NCBI GenBank assembly: GCA_001189275.1 | Contig: CP012158.1 | Location: forward strand, 372,001-436,000 | Direction: 5' to 3' | Source: Pyrobaculum sp. WP30 | GTDB lineage: Archaea > Thermoproteota > Thermoprotei > Thermoproteales > Thermoproteaceae | DNA: 64,000 nucleotides | In this document: one piece after another, positions 26,600-36,029 of the stretch | Position numbering within the stretch: position 1 is the stretch's first letter | Layout: each line of letters starts with the position of its first letter | Position numbers and translations under genes: made by a program | The notes under the pieces: generated by a model | What the model saw: the letters and a program-made list of their open reading frames with translations, nothing else | Database searches by the model: none | What the model was told of the DNA's origin: nothing

Positions 26600-26905
26600 A
26601 GACGAAGCGCTGGTTGCCTACGCCCTATGCATTCGACGGACGCCAGGTCTCCTTGGTCGCGTGCGGCGCGCCGACGGCCACTTCTGTCGTAGCCGGGCCA
26701 GCGTCTCGACCTGGGGGTGCATTGATTAAAGACGCCGTGTAGATCCACTGAATCAGCCTTTCCCCGCAACACGCCCGAGTCGACCTCCAGAGTCTTGCCT
26801 GGATAGTTAGCGGTCTTGACGTAACGGCCTGGAGGGCGTAGAACAAAGTGGACTTGCTACGTTTGGGGCCCAAGATACCCTCCTGGCCGCTCCGTATTAC
26901 ATGAC
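26600..26905 (-). pseudogene. Remnant of a P-loop NTPase, in the 26468-26954 gap
   Basis: Minus-strand frames begin EGILGPKRSKSTLFYALQ, a Walker A motif that has lost one glycine (GPKRS-KST in place of GxxxxGKST), and continue after a frameshift with TLEVDSGVLRGKADSVDLHG. The frames then disagree. This is a decayed ATPase or GTPase gene; the family cannot be named. The rest of the gap shows no gene. Confidence 0.4.
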
Positions 26906-26954
26906 TGTAAAATCTTAATTGTTAGATTTCAAAGAAAGTCCACAGTAAATGGCT

Positions 26955-28247
26955 CTATGGCTTAGCCACCCCAGCGCCTCGGCCGCCCAACAAGCCGCGG
27001 GCCACTATCAGCAGGACGCTTGCGGTCATGGCCGAGCCGGCTAGGAAGGCTAGGCCCGCGAGGCTGGACCCAGCCGCCGTGTTGATATAGCCGACTATGT
27101 AGGGGCCAACGAAGCCGCCGAGATTACCCACAGAGTTTATAAGGCCGACGGCGACTGCCCTGGCCACGCCGGCGAGTCTGCGTTGTGGTATGGGCCAGAA
27201 GGGCGGGTAGAAGCCGTAGATGCCGGCGGCGGCCAGCAGAAGCGCCATGAAGGCCGCAATGGGTTGGGAGGCCAGCGGCGCGGCTAGAAGGAGACCGACG
27301 GCTCCGAGGAGCACTGGAACCGCCGAGTGCAGAAACCTCTCGCCGCTTCTGTCGGACGACCTACCGACGAGTAACATGGCGGCCAGCGCCACCGAGTAGA
27401 TCACCGCGTTGAGGACCCCCACGACGACCGGGTTGCCGCCCGTCAGCGCCTTGAGGATTTGGGGCGACCAGAAGGTTATGCCGTAGAGACCTGTGGTTGC
27501 CAGGAAGTAAATGGCCGCCAGCAACCACGCCTCGGGTATCTTCAGACCCGTGAGCCATGAGGATACCCTCTCCGGCGGGTGGGACTCCCGCTCCTTCCTC
27601 AACTGGTCCTCCAGCCACCTGCTCTCCTCCTCGGAGAGCCACCGGGCCTCCCTAGGCCAGTCGGGGAGCAGGAACAGCACGGCGACCCCCCACAGCACAG
27701 ACGGCAGGCCTTCCAATATCAAGACCCACCGCCAGCCCTCGAGGCCTAGCCAGTTGACTGTCAGGAGCAACCCCGATATGGGCGAGAGTATAATGTTGGC
27801 CGCCGCTATGGCGCTCATGAAGAGGCCCACCGCCCGGCTCCTCTCTTCCTCCAGAAACCAGTGGGTTAGATAGACTATTATGCCCGGGAAGAAGCTGGCT
27901 TCGGCCAGGCCCAGCGCGAACCTGGCGGCGTAGAGTTGCCACTTGTCTTGGACCAAGCCGGTGAGCGACGCAGCCAGCCCCCAGCTTATGAGTATTCTTG
28001 CTATCCACTTTCTGGCGCTGAACCTCTCGACTATGTACGTGCCAGGTATTTCGAGTATGAAGTAGCCAATGAAGAAGATACCAGCGGCGAGGCCCAGATC
28101 GGCGTCGGTGAGACCCAAAGACTGCTTCATCCCAAGGCTCGCAATGCCTAAATTAACTCTGTCGATGAAGGCGAGGAGATAAGCAATCCATATAGTCGGT
28201 ATAATATATCTCCATTTCTTGGAAAGTATCTCTGCAGGTTCTACCAT
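26955..28247 (-). CDS. MFS transporter, anion:cation symporter type
   Basis: A 430-residue carrier with twelve predicted membrane helices and an N-terminal IPTIWIAYLLAFIDRVNLGIA typical (in its IDRVN part) of the ACS/phthalate-permease group. The loop 2-3 region EIPGTYIVERFSARKWIAR and RFALGLAEASFFPG are also family features. Relatives import organic acids such as tartrate, glucarate or hydroxyphenylacetates with protons. The neighbouring malate synthase and glycolate oxidase genes make a small hydroxy acid a reasonable guess. It has an AT-rich promoter near 28265-28285. Confidence 0.8.
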   Translation of the reverse strand: MVEPAEILSKKWRYIIPTIWIAYLLAFIDRVNLGIASLGMKQSLGLTDADLGLAAGIFFIGYFILEIPGTYIVERFSARKWIARILISWGLAASLTGLVQDKWQLYAARFALGLAEASFFPGIIVYLTHWFLEEERSRAVGLFMSAIAAANIILSPISGLLLTVNWLGLEGWRWVLILEGLPSVLWGVAVLFLLPDWPREARWLSEEESRWLEDQLRKERESHPPERVSSWLTGLKIPEAWLLAAIYFLATTGLYGITFWSPQILKALTGGNPVVVGVLNAVIYSVALAAMLLVGRSSDRSGERFLHSAVPVLLGAVGLLLAAPLASQPIAAFMALLLAAAGIYGFYPPFWPIPQRRLAGVARAVAVGLINSVGNLGGFVGPYIVGYINTAAGSSLAGLAFLAGSAMTASVLLIVARGLLGGRGAGVAKP

Positions 28248-28377
28248 AGAAAAATGCAGTTATGAGATTATATATTTTTCGTCATTATTATAAAACAGGC
28301 GGCAAGTAGCCATATTTATCCGCGGGGCTTACAGATGCCGGGCCGTCCCTACCGCGGATCTCACATGGCCAGCGGAG

Positions 28378-28690
28378 ATGCAGATGGAGTCCTCGCGGAG
28401 GAAGTTGCCGCTGTTGCGAGAGGTGAGAAACGGATCTGGCGTTGAAGCCAGAGTAACTCACCAACACGCCGGCGGGGGAGGTCGGCGAGGCGGCGAATCC
28501 GATCAAGAATGTCGTGAGGAGCTCCGCCCACGGCGACGTCAAGCCGGAGAATCCGAGGCATGTGATAGAGGAGGAGCTGGCGGACATCTTTATATCCTCG
28601 TAACGGCGGCAAGTCTCCCAGGCATGGATCTGGAGAAGGCCTACCTCGAGAAACTTGTGAAAAACTAAAAGAGGTTCGAACGTCAAAAGG
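28378..28690 (+). pseudogene. Decayed MazG-like nucleotide pyrophosphohydrolase
   Basis: One plus-strand frame gives GEVGEAANPIKNVV and HVIEEELADIFIS, the EVGE and EELAD metal-binding helices of the MazG fold. It then hits a stop, and the next frame takes over with LVTAASLPGMDLEKAYLEKL, the usual third helix, ending at a TAA followed by a residual FERQKELG. Two frameshifts make the gene non-functional. Confidence 0.6.
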
Positions 28691-29017
28691 AGCTAGGCCT
28701 CCCGGATCTCCTCATGGGTGTATATGCCATGGCTGGCTTCAAGCTTCTTGCGGGGATTGGGGTAACGACATGCGTCGGCCGCCGCAAAGCCCATCGCGGC
28801 GGAGGTCAGTTTGTTAACCTCAAGTTGTAAGAGGCGTCATTTACAAGATGTTGCACCGTCTCGGTATTTGTACAGCAAACTGGGGGGTGATGCAGAGGGC
28901 CGAGAGACTGGGACGGAGGGGTGGAGAGGTTGCAGAGGACTTGAAGACCTCTTCGATTAGAGCCGTGGCTTGTCTCTATCTACAGAGCAGGTGCGTGTTT
29001 GGGGGGTCGGCGGGAGG
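28691..29017. other. Intergenic region, no gene recognised
   Basis: A plus-strand frame continues for some 40 codons after the MazG remnant (KELGLPDLLMGVYAMAGF), perhaps another dead fragment. Nothing else is supported. Confidence 0.3.
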
Positions 29018-31459
29018 TTAGGCTTGGTCGTGTAAGTAGTCGTAGATCTCGAGGGCGTAGTTAGGTAGTCTCCCCGCTTTTACCAGTTTCTCTACCTGGT
29101 CTCTGGGGGTGAAGACTGCATGGAGGACTACGTCTCGTTCTTCGTCTGGCAGGAGGGCTAGGGCCATGATGAGGCGGCCTCCGTGTTGTAGGAACATGGG
29201 GGACTTCAGCTTGGTTTTTAGGATTTCCATAATGACCGGTGCGAAGGCGCGGTCGAAGCGTGGCTGGTTCCCTACCACGGCTTGCTCCACCTCGTCTACG
29301 TGGAGCGACTCCAGTATTCTCCTCGCGGTTTCTCTTGGGCTTTGGCTCCGGAAGGGTCCTGACTTGTAGGCCTCGTGGATTATCTGCCTTACTTTGTCTG
29401 TGAATTTGTCGAGTATCCTCTCGGCGGCTATTCTGTCGAGGTCGTCGTAGAAGGCGTAGGTCCACTCCATGTGGAGATCCCACAGCTTGTCGAACAGCTC
29501 CTCGGTAAACGGCGTGCCGGCCGGCACCTTGACCCGGTCCTCGGCGGGGATAACCCCGAGGGGGGTTATGGCGGGGCCTTTGAATGCGCCGTCTTTCGTC
29601 ACGGCGGCTCCGTGCCTCAGCAGGGTCCAGAGCCAGGTGGAGAATATGCGGTAGGTGGCTAGGTCGTTCATGAAGCGTTGTCCCAGCTCGTAGTCGTCGA
29701 TGGCCGCGGCTAGGTTGCCGTTGAGTAGCTGGAAGCCGTAGTTGGCGGCCATGTAGAAGGCGTGTTGGATATGCTCCGCCGTTATGTCTCCCTTCGGCGG
29801 CTCGTAGAGGGCTGACCAGAGGTCCCTCCCGCCCCACAGCTCCGGGTTGCTAAACAGCTTCTCCGGCGTGTCCACCATGTCGGGCCTCACGACCCAGGGC
29901 GTGATGTTGCCCTCCTCGTCGATGAGGCCGAGGCGCTGGAAGAGTTGCCTCTCCTGCTCAGTCAAGCCGCTGTCTACGGCGGGTATCTTAACGCCCTCTA
30001 CCTCCACGTACTTAACCGGCCTGTTTATGAGGCCTTGGAGCTCCTCTAGCGACGCCCGGAGAGGCTCGTTGCCGGCCTTGACGTAGGACTCCTCCGGCGA
30101 CGCCACCCAGCTCTGGCGGAACAAGTCGAAAAGCCTCCCATGTACCTTGCCCTCTAACACCTCCCTTAAGGTCACCTTCTTAACGGGCTCTTGCGCCACG
30201 AATACGAGGCCTATCAGCCTCTCCCTCAGCTTGTCTAGCCAGATGGCTCTCAGCGCTCTGGCGTTGTATCTGTGGCGGCGGTAGGGGTCGTCTGGCCTGT
30301 AGAGCATTACGGCGGCCATACCGCCGACCGGCCCGGCGTTGAGCTCGCCGTTTTTCCCAAGACCTGCCATGAGGCACATCAAGGCGTTGTACTTCTGATA
30401 CGCCATCATTATGGGGTGTGTCATGGTGATGTTCTGGGGGTCTGGGTACACGGCCTCGTCTTTCCACATCTCTATGAGGGAGCCCAGGTAGTCCCACCGC
30501 CCGTTGTTGCTCTTCACCAGCCGCTCCCGCCAGATCCAGAAGATGACGGGCAAAAACCTGCCGGCCATCGCCTCCTCGTAGAGCATGGCTATCTTTAGCT
30601 CCCCCCTCCTAAGCCCCAGCCTGTCTTCGAGGAACCTAAGCATTTTCTCTATTACGAGAGCCTCGCCGGGGGTCTGCACCTTCGGGACGTAGAAGTAGAC
30701 GCCGGACCCGGCCCTCTTCAGCTCGTCGTAGTTGTTGACTGTGTATATCACCACGGAGGTTATTATAGCCGGTATCGGCCGCCCGTCTAACCTGATGTCG
30801 AAGTCAAGAATGTGGAGGCCGGGTATTCTGTGTATCAACGTAGGCCACCTAGACCTCTCCTTCTGTATCCTGTACACCTTGCCCCCCTCGTGGTAGGGGT
30901 CCGGCACCTCGCCCCGGAGGACCTTCTTCACTATCCGCCTCGCCTCCCACACCGCCGCCACGGCTCTTCCGGAGCCCCACGGCACGTACCAGGCGGGGCT
31001 TGCGTCCTCCTCGTCCTCCATCATTGAGGCAACGTCGGCGTTTATCTGGTGGATGGCCCGGCTCATGGGGTACCACGGCCCCGTTATCTCGAGACCGGGG
31101 TTCTTCAGTGGGTGGAGGTCCCGGGGCACCGGCGTGTTCCAGTTAAGCCCCCACCTAAGCGGCGTATCCCTCTCGAGGAAGTTGTCTATGAGGCCTTGTA
31201 CAATCTCTCTAAACGTCCGGACGTTGCCGTCGGCGTCGACGAACTTGTCGCCCCACTGGGGAAACGCCGCCTTCTCCCTCACCGGTCTCCTGTCCTCAAG
31301 CCACTCCCGCCTAGCCCTCACTGCCTTGCTTATCTCTCCCTGGAACCTCCTCGCCATCTCCTCGATCAACTCCTCCACCACCACCTTCCGTCCGTTTACA
31401 ACTTTCTCACCTAATAAATCATTAAACTCCCTCAAAACCTTCTGGCTTATTTCAATCAT
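29018..31459 (-). CDS. aceB: Archaeal malate synthase
   Basis: The 813-residue protein matches the long malate synthase known from Sulfolobus, which condenses glyoxylate with acetyl-CoA to malate. Visible features are the TIM-barrel segment YFYVPKVQTPGEALVIEKML and GELKIAMLYEEAMAGRF, where family members place acidic residues for Mg2+ and the mechanism, and a C-terminal helical domain after about residue 520. No isocitrate lyase is present in the window; instead the next genes, 30 bp upstream on the same strand, encode a glycolate/lactate-type oxidase that can supply glyoxylate. It probably shares their transcript. Confidence 0.85.
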   Translation of the reverse strand: MIEISQKVLREFNDLLGEKVVNGRKVVVEELIEEMARRFQGEISKAVRARREWLEDRRPVREKAAFPQWGDKFVDADGNVRTFREIVQGLIDNFLERDTPLRWGLNWNTPVPRDLHPLKNPGLEITGPWYPMSRAIHQINADVASMMEDEEDASPAWYVPWGSGRAVAAVWEARRIVKKVLRGEVPDPYHEGGKVYRIQKERSRWPTLIHRIPGLHILDFDIRLDGRPIPAIITSVVIYTVNNYDELKRAGSGVYFYVPKVQTPGEALVIEKMLRFLEDRLGLRRGELKIAMLYEEAMAGRFLPVIFWIWRERLVKSNNGRWDYLGSLIEMWKDEAVYPDPQNITMTHPIMMAYQKYNALMCLMAGLGKNGELNAGPVGGMAAVMLYRPDDPYRRHRYNARALRAIWLDKLRERLIGLVFVAQEPVKKVTLREVLEGKVHGRLFDLFRQSWVASPEESYVKAGNEPLRASLEELQGLINRPVKYVEVEGVKIPAVDSGLTEQERQLFQRLGLIDEEGNITPWVVRPDMVDTPEKLFSNPELWGGRDLWSALYEPPKGDITAEHIQHAFYMAANYGFQLLNGNLAAAIDDYELGQRFMNDLATYRIFSTWLWTLLRHGAAVTKDGAFKGPAITPLGVIPAEDRVKVPAGTPFTEELFDKLWDLHMEWTYAFYDDLDRIAAERILDKFTDKVRQIIHEAYKSGPFRSQSPRETARRILESLHVDEVEQAVVGNQPRFDRAFAPVIMEILKTKLKSPMFLQHGGRLIMALALLPDEERDVVLHAVFTPRDQVEKLVKAGRLPNYALEIYDYLHDQA

Positions 31460-31489
31460 TGTAATTTAAAAAACCAAGCCTTTTAAGCG

Positions 31490-32875
31490 TTACTCAAAGA
31501 TCTTACCTGGGTTAAAAATACCATGGGGATCAAATATACGTTTAATTTCTTTATATATCCTAAGCGCTGCGGTCGACCCCCTCGCCTCTAGAGCCGTCTT
31601 CAGCATCTCCCTCTTGTGTACTCCTATGCCGTGCTCGGCGCTTATAGTTCCATCGTACTTTATGGCTATCTTGCCAAAGTGCTCGAAGAGCTTAATCGCC
31701 TTCTTCTTCTGCTCCTCGTTGCTCTTGTCGAACCAAAGCGTCGGGTGGATATTCCCGTCGCCCACGTGGCCGCCGGTTATGGTCGGGACCCCGTAGAGCC
31801 GCACGGCGTCTTTAACCTCGCGCATGGCCTCCGGGAGTTTGGACGTGGGCACCGCCACGTCGGCCATCATTATGACTGCGTTTCCGCCGTACGACTCCAC
31901 CGCGCGTTTCACCGGGGCTGGATAGAGAAGCCTCCTGGGCTCCAGCAACTTGAAGAAATCCCCCCATTTGGCGGCCTCGGCGACCACCTTGCCGCGGTTC
32001 CCCTCGGCCACCTCCCTAAGGCGCGTCAACACCGCCTCCTCCGATCCCGCGCTTATGTCTGCGCCCATCCACAACGTGTATTTCCTACCCAGCCCCACCA
32101 GGTCCGACCCGTCGTCGTCCATGAACTCCGCCACCATCAGCCAAAGCCTTCTACGTCTCGCCTCAACCACCGTGTTGGCGAGATCCACTATGTCGTCGTA
32201 CTGGGCGACTATCCCCACAAAGGCCTCTGGAAGCGGGGCCAGCCTCACCGTGGCTTCTGTTATGACGCCGAGCGTGCCCTCGCTCCCCACGAAGAGGTGA
32301 AGCAGATCGTAGCCCTCTCTGCACTTGAGGGTGCGGCAACCCACCCTTATCCTCTCGCCGGTGCCTATGACCGCCTCTAGGGCGAGGACCCAATGAGGGG
32401 CCGGGCCGTACTTGGCGCCCTTGACCCCGCCACCTCCGTTTATTATAGAGCCGCCGACAGACGCAGTCTTCGACGACGCGGGGTCCACCGGCCACTGCAG
32501 GCCGTAGCGCATAAGCTCCAGGTTGAACTCGTCGATCTTTATGCCCGGCTGGACCACGGCGAGCCAATCCACGTCGGACACCTCCAGGATCTTGTTCATA
32601 CGCTCTGAAGACAGCACAATGGTGTTCCTCGCAACGGTGGCTGCGTTGCCGGAGAGGCTGGTGGAGTGGAAGACGGGCGTGATGTACAGCTTGTTCTTTA
32701 TTGCGTAGTTGACCACGTTGACTACGTCGTCTGCGGATTCCGCGTAGACCACCGCAAGCGGTAGCTCGAACTCGAACGAGGCCGGGTCCCGGGCGTAGAT
32801 ACGGAGTATGTCGGGGTCTGTGACGACCTTATCTTCGCCGAGTGTTTTCCTCAAATCGACAAGGCTTAATGACAT
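31490..32875 (-). CDS. glcD: FAD-linked glycolate/D-lactate oxidase subunit (GlcD-like)
   Basis: The 461-residue protein is a PCMH-type flavoprotein. It has the FAD-binding region PVFHSTSLSGNAATV (residues about 67-81), the GGGVKGAKYG loop and the C-terminal oxidase domain with HVGDGNIHPTLWFD and the SAEHGIGVHKREML motif near the end. It oxidises a 2-hydroxy acid to the 2-oxo acid. The two following genes supply iron-sulfur electron carriers as in GlcDEF. With malate synthase downstream, glycolate to glyoxylate is the likely reaction; D-lactate is the main alternative. Confidence 0.85.
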   Translation of the reverse strand: MSLSLVDLRKTLGEDKVVTDPDILRIYARDPASFEFELPLAVVYAESADDVVNVVNYAIKNKLYITPVFHSTSLSGNAATVARNTIVLSSERMNKILEVSDVDWLAVVQPGIKIDEFNLELMRYGLQWPVDPASSKTASVGGSIINGGGGVKGAKYGPAPHWVLALEAVIGTGERIRVGCRTLKCREGYDLLHLFVGSEGTLGVITEATVRLAPLPEAFVGIVAQYDDIVDLANTVVEARRRRLWLMVAEFMDDDGSDLVGLGRKYTLWMGADISAGSEEAVLTRLREVAEGNRGKVVAEAAKWGDFFKLLEPRRLLYPAPVKRAVESYGGNAVIMMADVAVPTSKLPEAMREVKDAVRLYGVPTITGGHVGDGNIHPTLWFDKSNEEQKKKAIKLFEHFGKIAIKYDGTISAEHGIGVHKREMLKTALEARGSTAALRIYKEIKRIFDPHGIFNPGKIFE

Positions 32876-32883
32876 TAATAATT

Positions 32884-33180
32884 CTACCTCTTGTTCTTAT
32901 ATATCTTCCCCTCGAGAATATATGCCTTAAAGTCGTGAATAACTTCAGCAATTTTTATACCGGCTGGACATTGCACATCGCAAGCTCTGCATACTAGACA
33001 TGTCATGATGCCTATATACGCCGCCTCGGAGAGCTCCCCGTCGAAATTCTTTATCAAGTTAATGCGGCCTCGAGGCCCGAAGTGTCTCATCCTCATGGTC
33101 TTATACGTGGGGCATGCGTATTCGCAGAATCCGCAGAACTGGCACTTGGAAGCCTCTGCCCTCAGCTCGGCTAGGCTCAT
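32884..33180 (-). CDS. Two-[4Fe-4S] ferredoxin subunit of the oxidase
   Basis: A 98-residue iron-sulfur protein with two C-x2-C-x2-C-x3-CP clusters (CQFCGFCEYACP near residue 14 and CLVCRACDVQCP near 60). It corresponds to the N-terminal half of GlcF or to heterodisulfide reductase subunit C, here split from the CCG half. It overlaps the upstream CCG gene by 4 bp and precedes glcD by 8 bp, so the three are a tight operon. Confidence 0.87.
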   Translation of the reverse strand: MSLAELRAEASKCQFCGFCEYACPTYKTMRMRHFGPRGRINLIKNFDGELSEAAYIGIMTCLVCRACDVQCPAGIKIAEVIHDFKAYILEGKIYKNKR

Positions 33181-34097
33181 AGGAGCACCTCAGCCATGTG
33201 GTACAGCTCTACCTCGCCCTCAGAGGCGCGCTTGAGGTTTACGTAGCAAATTGGGCACTGCACCACCACCTTCCTCGAGAGCTTGGCAAGCTCTCTGACC
33301 CTCGTCTTGGCTATCTGCTTCGCGACGCCGGGGAAGGTGGACTCTATAGGCCCTCCGCAACACCCCGCCGTGTCTTTCCCAGTTATGTAGGGATCCTCCA
33401 CGGGGTTGCCAGCCGCCAGGAGTTGCCTAATCCTCTCGTACTTCCCGAGGAATCTGGCGTAGAGACAGGAGTCGTGTATCGCGAAGCCGTTGATGGAAAC
33501 CCCGCCCGGCTTTATAAGGTCAAGATAGCTCACCACCTCGATGTCGAACCCCTCCACGTACTTGGGGTAGATCTTCTCCAGCACGTGCTGGGTGTGGGGA
33601 TCCACCGTAATTATCCTCCTCACGCCGCGCTTCTTGAAGTACTCGGCCGCGCGCCTCGCGTATCTGGCGAAGTCGTCGACGAGGCCCAGCTCGTAGAGAA
33701 GAGCGCCGGAGTATATCTCTCTGTCCAGAAGGCCGAACTCCACCCCGGCCCTCCTCAGGAGCTCGTAGATCCTCCTCACAATCCCGTCGGCCCTCTTCAC
33801 CTCCGCCTCGTCGGGCCTTAGGAGGAATCCGCCAAGCGCCTTCGTCCCCACGGCGGCCAGCCGCGTCATCACGCCGCCCTTCGTCACTCCGAACTTCTCC
33901 AGGTTCTCCACGGCCTTCTCAATCACCGGAGCTATGTGGTACATACAGGACGTGTATAGAATAGTGGAGCTGGGGCCGGCCTGCAGGTCCTTCTTCCAGC
34001 CTTCACATAGGTCTTCCTTGAGGGGAAAGGGAAGCCAAGACTTCTCCAAGCTGTCAACGACAATCTCGCGGAGTTGAGAGATCCACTCAATGGACAT
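33177..34097 (-). CDS. CCG-domain protein (GlcF C-terminal half / HdrB-like)
   Basis: The 306-residue protein carries cysteine-rich CCG-type sequence: an incomplete N-terminal copy (TSCMYHIAP) and a full C-terminal one with SCLYARF, TAGCCGGP and QCPICYVNLKR, which in HdrB binds a special [4Fe-4S] cluster. It should take electrons from the ferredoxin subunit and pass them to quinone or another carrier. No membrane segment is visible. First gene of the oxidase operon; the ATG at 34097 lies just after a remnant of another GlcD gene. Confidence 0.82.
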   Translation of the reverse strand: MSIEWISQLREIVVDSLEKSWLPFPLKEDLCEGWKKDLQAGPSSTILYTSCMYHIAPVIEKAVENLEKFGVTKGGVMTRLAAVGTKALGGFLLRPDEAEVKRADGIVRRIYELLRRAGVEFGLLDREIYSGALLYELGLVDDFARYARRAAEYFKKRGVRRIITVDPHTQHVLEKIYPKYVEGFDIEVVSYLDLIKPGGVSINGFAIHDSCLYARFLGKYERIRQLLAAGNPVEDPYITGKDTAGCCGGPIESTFPGVAKQIAKTRVRELAKLSRKVVVQCPICYVNLKRASEGEVELYHMAEVLL

Positions 34098-34099
34098 AG

Positions 34100-34288
34100 C
34101 TACACCGTCTTTCCCGGATTAAATATGTTGTATGGATCGGACACCTTTTTTATCTGAACCATTAAATTGTATGAAACTGTATAGTTTCCTTGCTTCTTTG
34201 CTACAAGCGACTCCTTCAACAGCTCTTTCTTCTGAGTCCCGATCCCGTGCTTTCCACTCACAGCTCCCCTAACTCCGCACAACTGCAA
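34100..34288 (-). pseudogene. C-terminal remnant of a second GlcD-like oxidase
   Basis: The 62 codons read SGKHGIGTQKKELL...DPYNIFNPGKTV, colinear with the last 50 residues of the intact oxidase (SAEHGIGVHKREML...DPHGIFNPGKIF). The rest, about 400 residues, is missing. Upstream to 34504 the minus strand is frameshifted and unrecognisable. It sits 2 bp from the CCG gene start, so the operon probably once had a second oxidase at its head. Confidence 0.8.
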
Positions 34289-34504
34289 GCTCTCTTTCCT
34301 TTACCTCGCCGATGGGCTTGGGGTTGAGGGGTTAGGGCATGTTCTTGGTTGACTCTGTCGGTACAGACCACCGTGTCTATGTTGAAGACTCGGTAGGCCT
34401 GGTGGGATCTATGCCGGACACCACGGGATTGCATCGCCACCTCGCTACTGAGGAGGGCCGATGTATAGGACAATAGATATATCTATAAGGTCCTTGTGTA
34501 ATGT

Positions 34505-35647
34505 ATGAGCTGGGATGTAGCTATCGAGCGGGCTAGAAGCTCGATAATGCCGAAGACATACGACGCACTTGCGCGCTACAGATATCTCCAGGATCTGCGC
34601 AGAGAGGTCAGGAAGGCCAAGGAAGAGGTGGTGAGGAACCTCGACTTCTACATCGAGGAGTTCCGGAAGTCGGTTGAGAGGATCGGCGGCAGGTTCTACC
34701 TAGCGGGAGATGGGAGGGAGGCGGCAGACGCCGCGGCTAAGATAGTGGGCAGAGGGAAGGTTGTGGTGATGGGTAAGAACAACGTGGCGAACGAGACCGG
34801 ACTCCATAAGAGGCTGGAGGAGGAGGGCAACGAGGTGTGGGAGACCGACCTGGGGGCATTCCTCGTCCAGCTAAGCGGCGAGGAGGGGTCCCACATAATA
34901 GCACCCGCCATACATCTAACCCGCGAGCAGGCCGCCGAACTACTCAGGGAAAAGCTGGGGATCGCGGTGCCTCCCGACCCTGTGGCCATAGCGCAGAGGG
35001 TTAGGGAGTTCCTCCGGGAGAAGTTCATGAAGGCCGATGTGGGCATTACGGGCGCCAACGCCCTAGCCGCCGACACAGGCGCCGTGGTGCTGGTAGAGAA
35101 CGAGGCCAATATACGCCTCACGTCTGCGTTTCCCCCTGTCCACATCGTGTACGACGGCGTGGAGAAGATAGTGCCGACGTTGATACACGCCCTCTACGTC
35201 GCCAGCGTCCAGGCGGCGTACGCCGGGCTCTATCCCCCCACGTATATCAACGTCTCTGCCGGCCCCAGCTCCACAGCCGACATCGAGATGCATAGGGTGT
35301 CGCCAGCCCAGGGGCCCAAGGAGTACCACGTGGTGCTTGTGGACAACGGGAGGAGGGCGGCGGCGAGAGACCCGGCGCTGTGGGAAGCGCTTCTCTGCAT
35401 TAGATGCGGACGGTGCCACCTCCACTGCCCGGTCTACCGGGCCTTGGGGAGGGGATTCGGCGAGCCCCCCTACACGGGCCCCATGGGCGTCATGTGGACC
35501 GCCGTGACGAGGGGGATAGAGGCGGCGGGCCCCCACGCGCTGAAGTGCGTCCACGCGGGAAACTGCAAAGAGGTATGCCCCATGGACATAGACATACCGC
35601 AGGTGATACACGAAATAAAAAATAGATATCTGAAAAACAAGACCTAA
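34505..35647 (+). CDS. lutB: LutB-type lactate-utilisation iron-sulfur protein
   Basis: The 380-residue protein has an N-terminal LUD domain (about 1-290; KADVGITGANALAADTGAVVLVENE) and a C-terminal ferredoxin domain with CIRCGRCHLHCP and CVHAGNCKEVCP. In LutABC the B subunit takes part in L-lactate oxidation together with the CCG protein LutA and LutC; neither is here, although the CCG and ferredoxin genes on the other strand are related. The ATG follows a TATA-like CTATAAGG by about 20 nt. An orphan role with the adjacent oxidase is possible. Confidence 0.83.
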   Translation: MSWDVAIERARSSIMPKTYDALARYRYLQDLRREVRKAKEEVVRNLDFYIEEFRKSVERIGGRFYLAGDGREAADAAAKIVGRGKVVVMGKNNVANETGLHKRLEEEGNEVWETDLGAFLVQLSGEEGSHIIAPAIHLTREQAAELLREKLGIAVPPDPVAIAQRVREFLREKFMKADVGITGANALAADTGAVVLVENEANIRLTSAFPPVHIVYDGVEKIVPTLIHALYVASVQAAYAGLYPPTYINVSAGPSSTADIEMHRVSPAQGPKEYHVVLVDNGRRAAARDPALWEALLCIRCGRCHLHCPVYRALGRGFGEPPYTGPMGVMWTAVTRGIEAAGPHALKCVHAGNCKEVCPMDIDIPQVIHEIKNRYLKNKT

Positions 35648-35714
35648 AGTCGACGTGTTTTTCAAGACGTAGAGCACGATACAGACTGCATGCCGGAGCA
35701 CAGCCCGCACCGTC

Positions 35715-35970
35715 AGCCGCGGCTACCTGCGGCAACCGCCTCCGTCCACCACCCCGCCACATGCAGGGTGGAGGACTCTACCTGGACCGGCTTAAGCGTT
35801 GGGAATTTGCAACGCCTTTTCAAGCCCGATGCCTCCGCAACGCGGTCTTTAAGCTACTTAACGCGCTTCATCACTTCGGCGACAAGCCTCCTTATGTCAG
35901 CCGCCTTCCCACACGCCGTATAGAGGGCGATGTCGGGATCGGGGCGCGGCAAATACAGAGCCTTTGGGCT
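35715..35970 (-). pseudogene. Protein-like remnant, family not recognised
   Basis: On the minus strand one frame reads PKALYLPRPDPDIALYTACG and continues KAADIRRLVAEVMKRVK, then meets a TAG and stays protein-like to the TGA at 35715. The single in-frame stop suggests a recently killed or truncated gene. I cannot assign a family. Confidence 0.35.
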
Positions 35971-36029
35971 TGACGTAGCGCCCCCGGCGTTGCGCCTAGG
36001 GCCTTAGCTGGCCTGGAGAGCGCGTCGCA

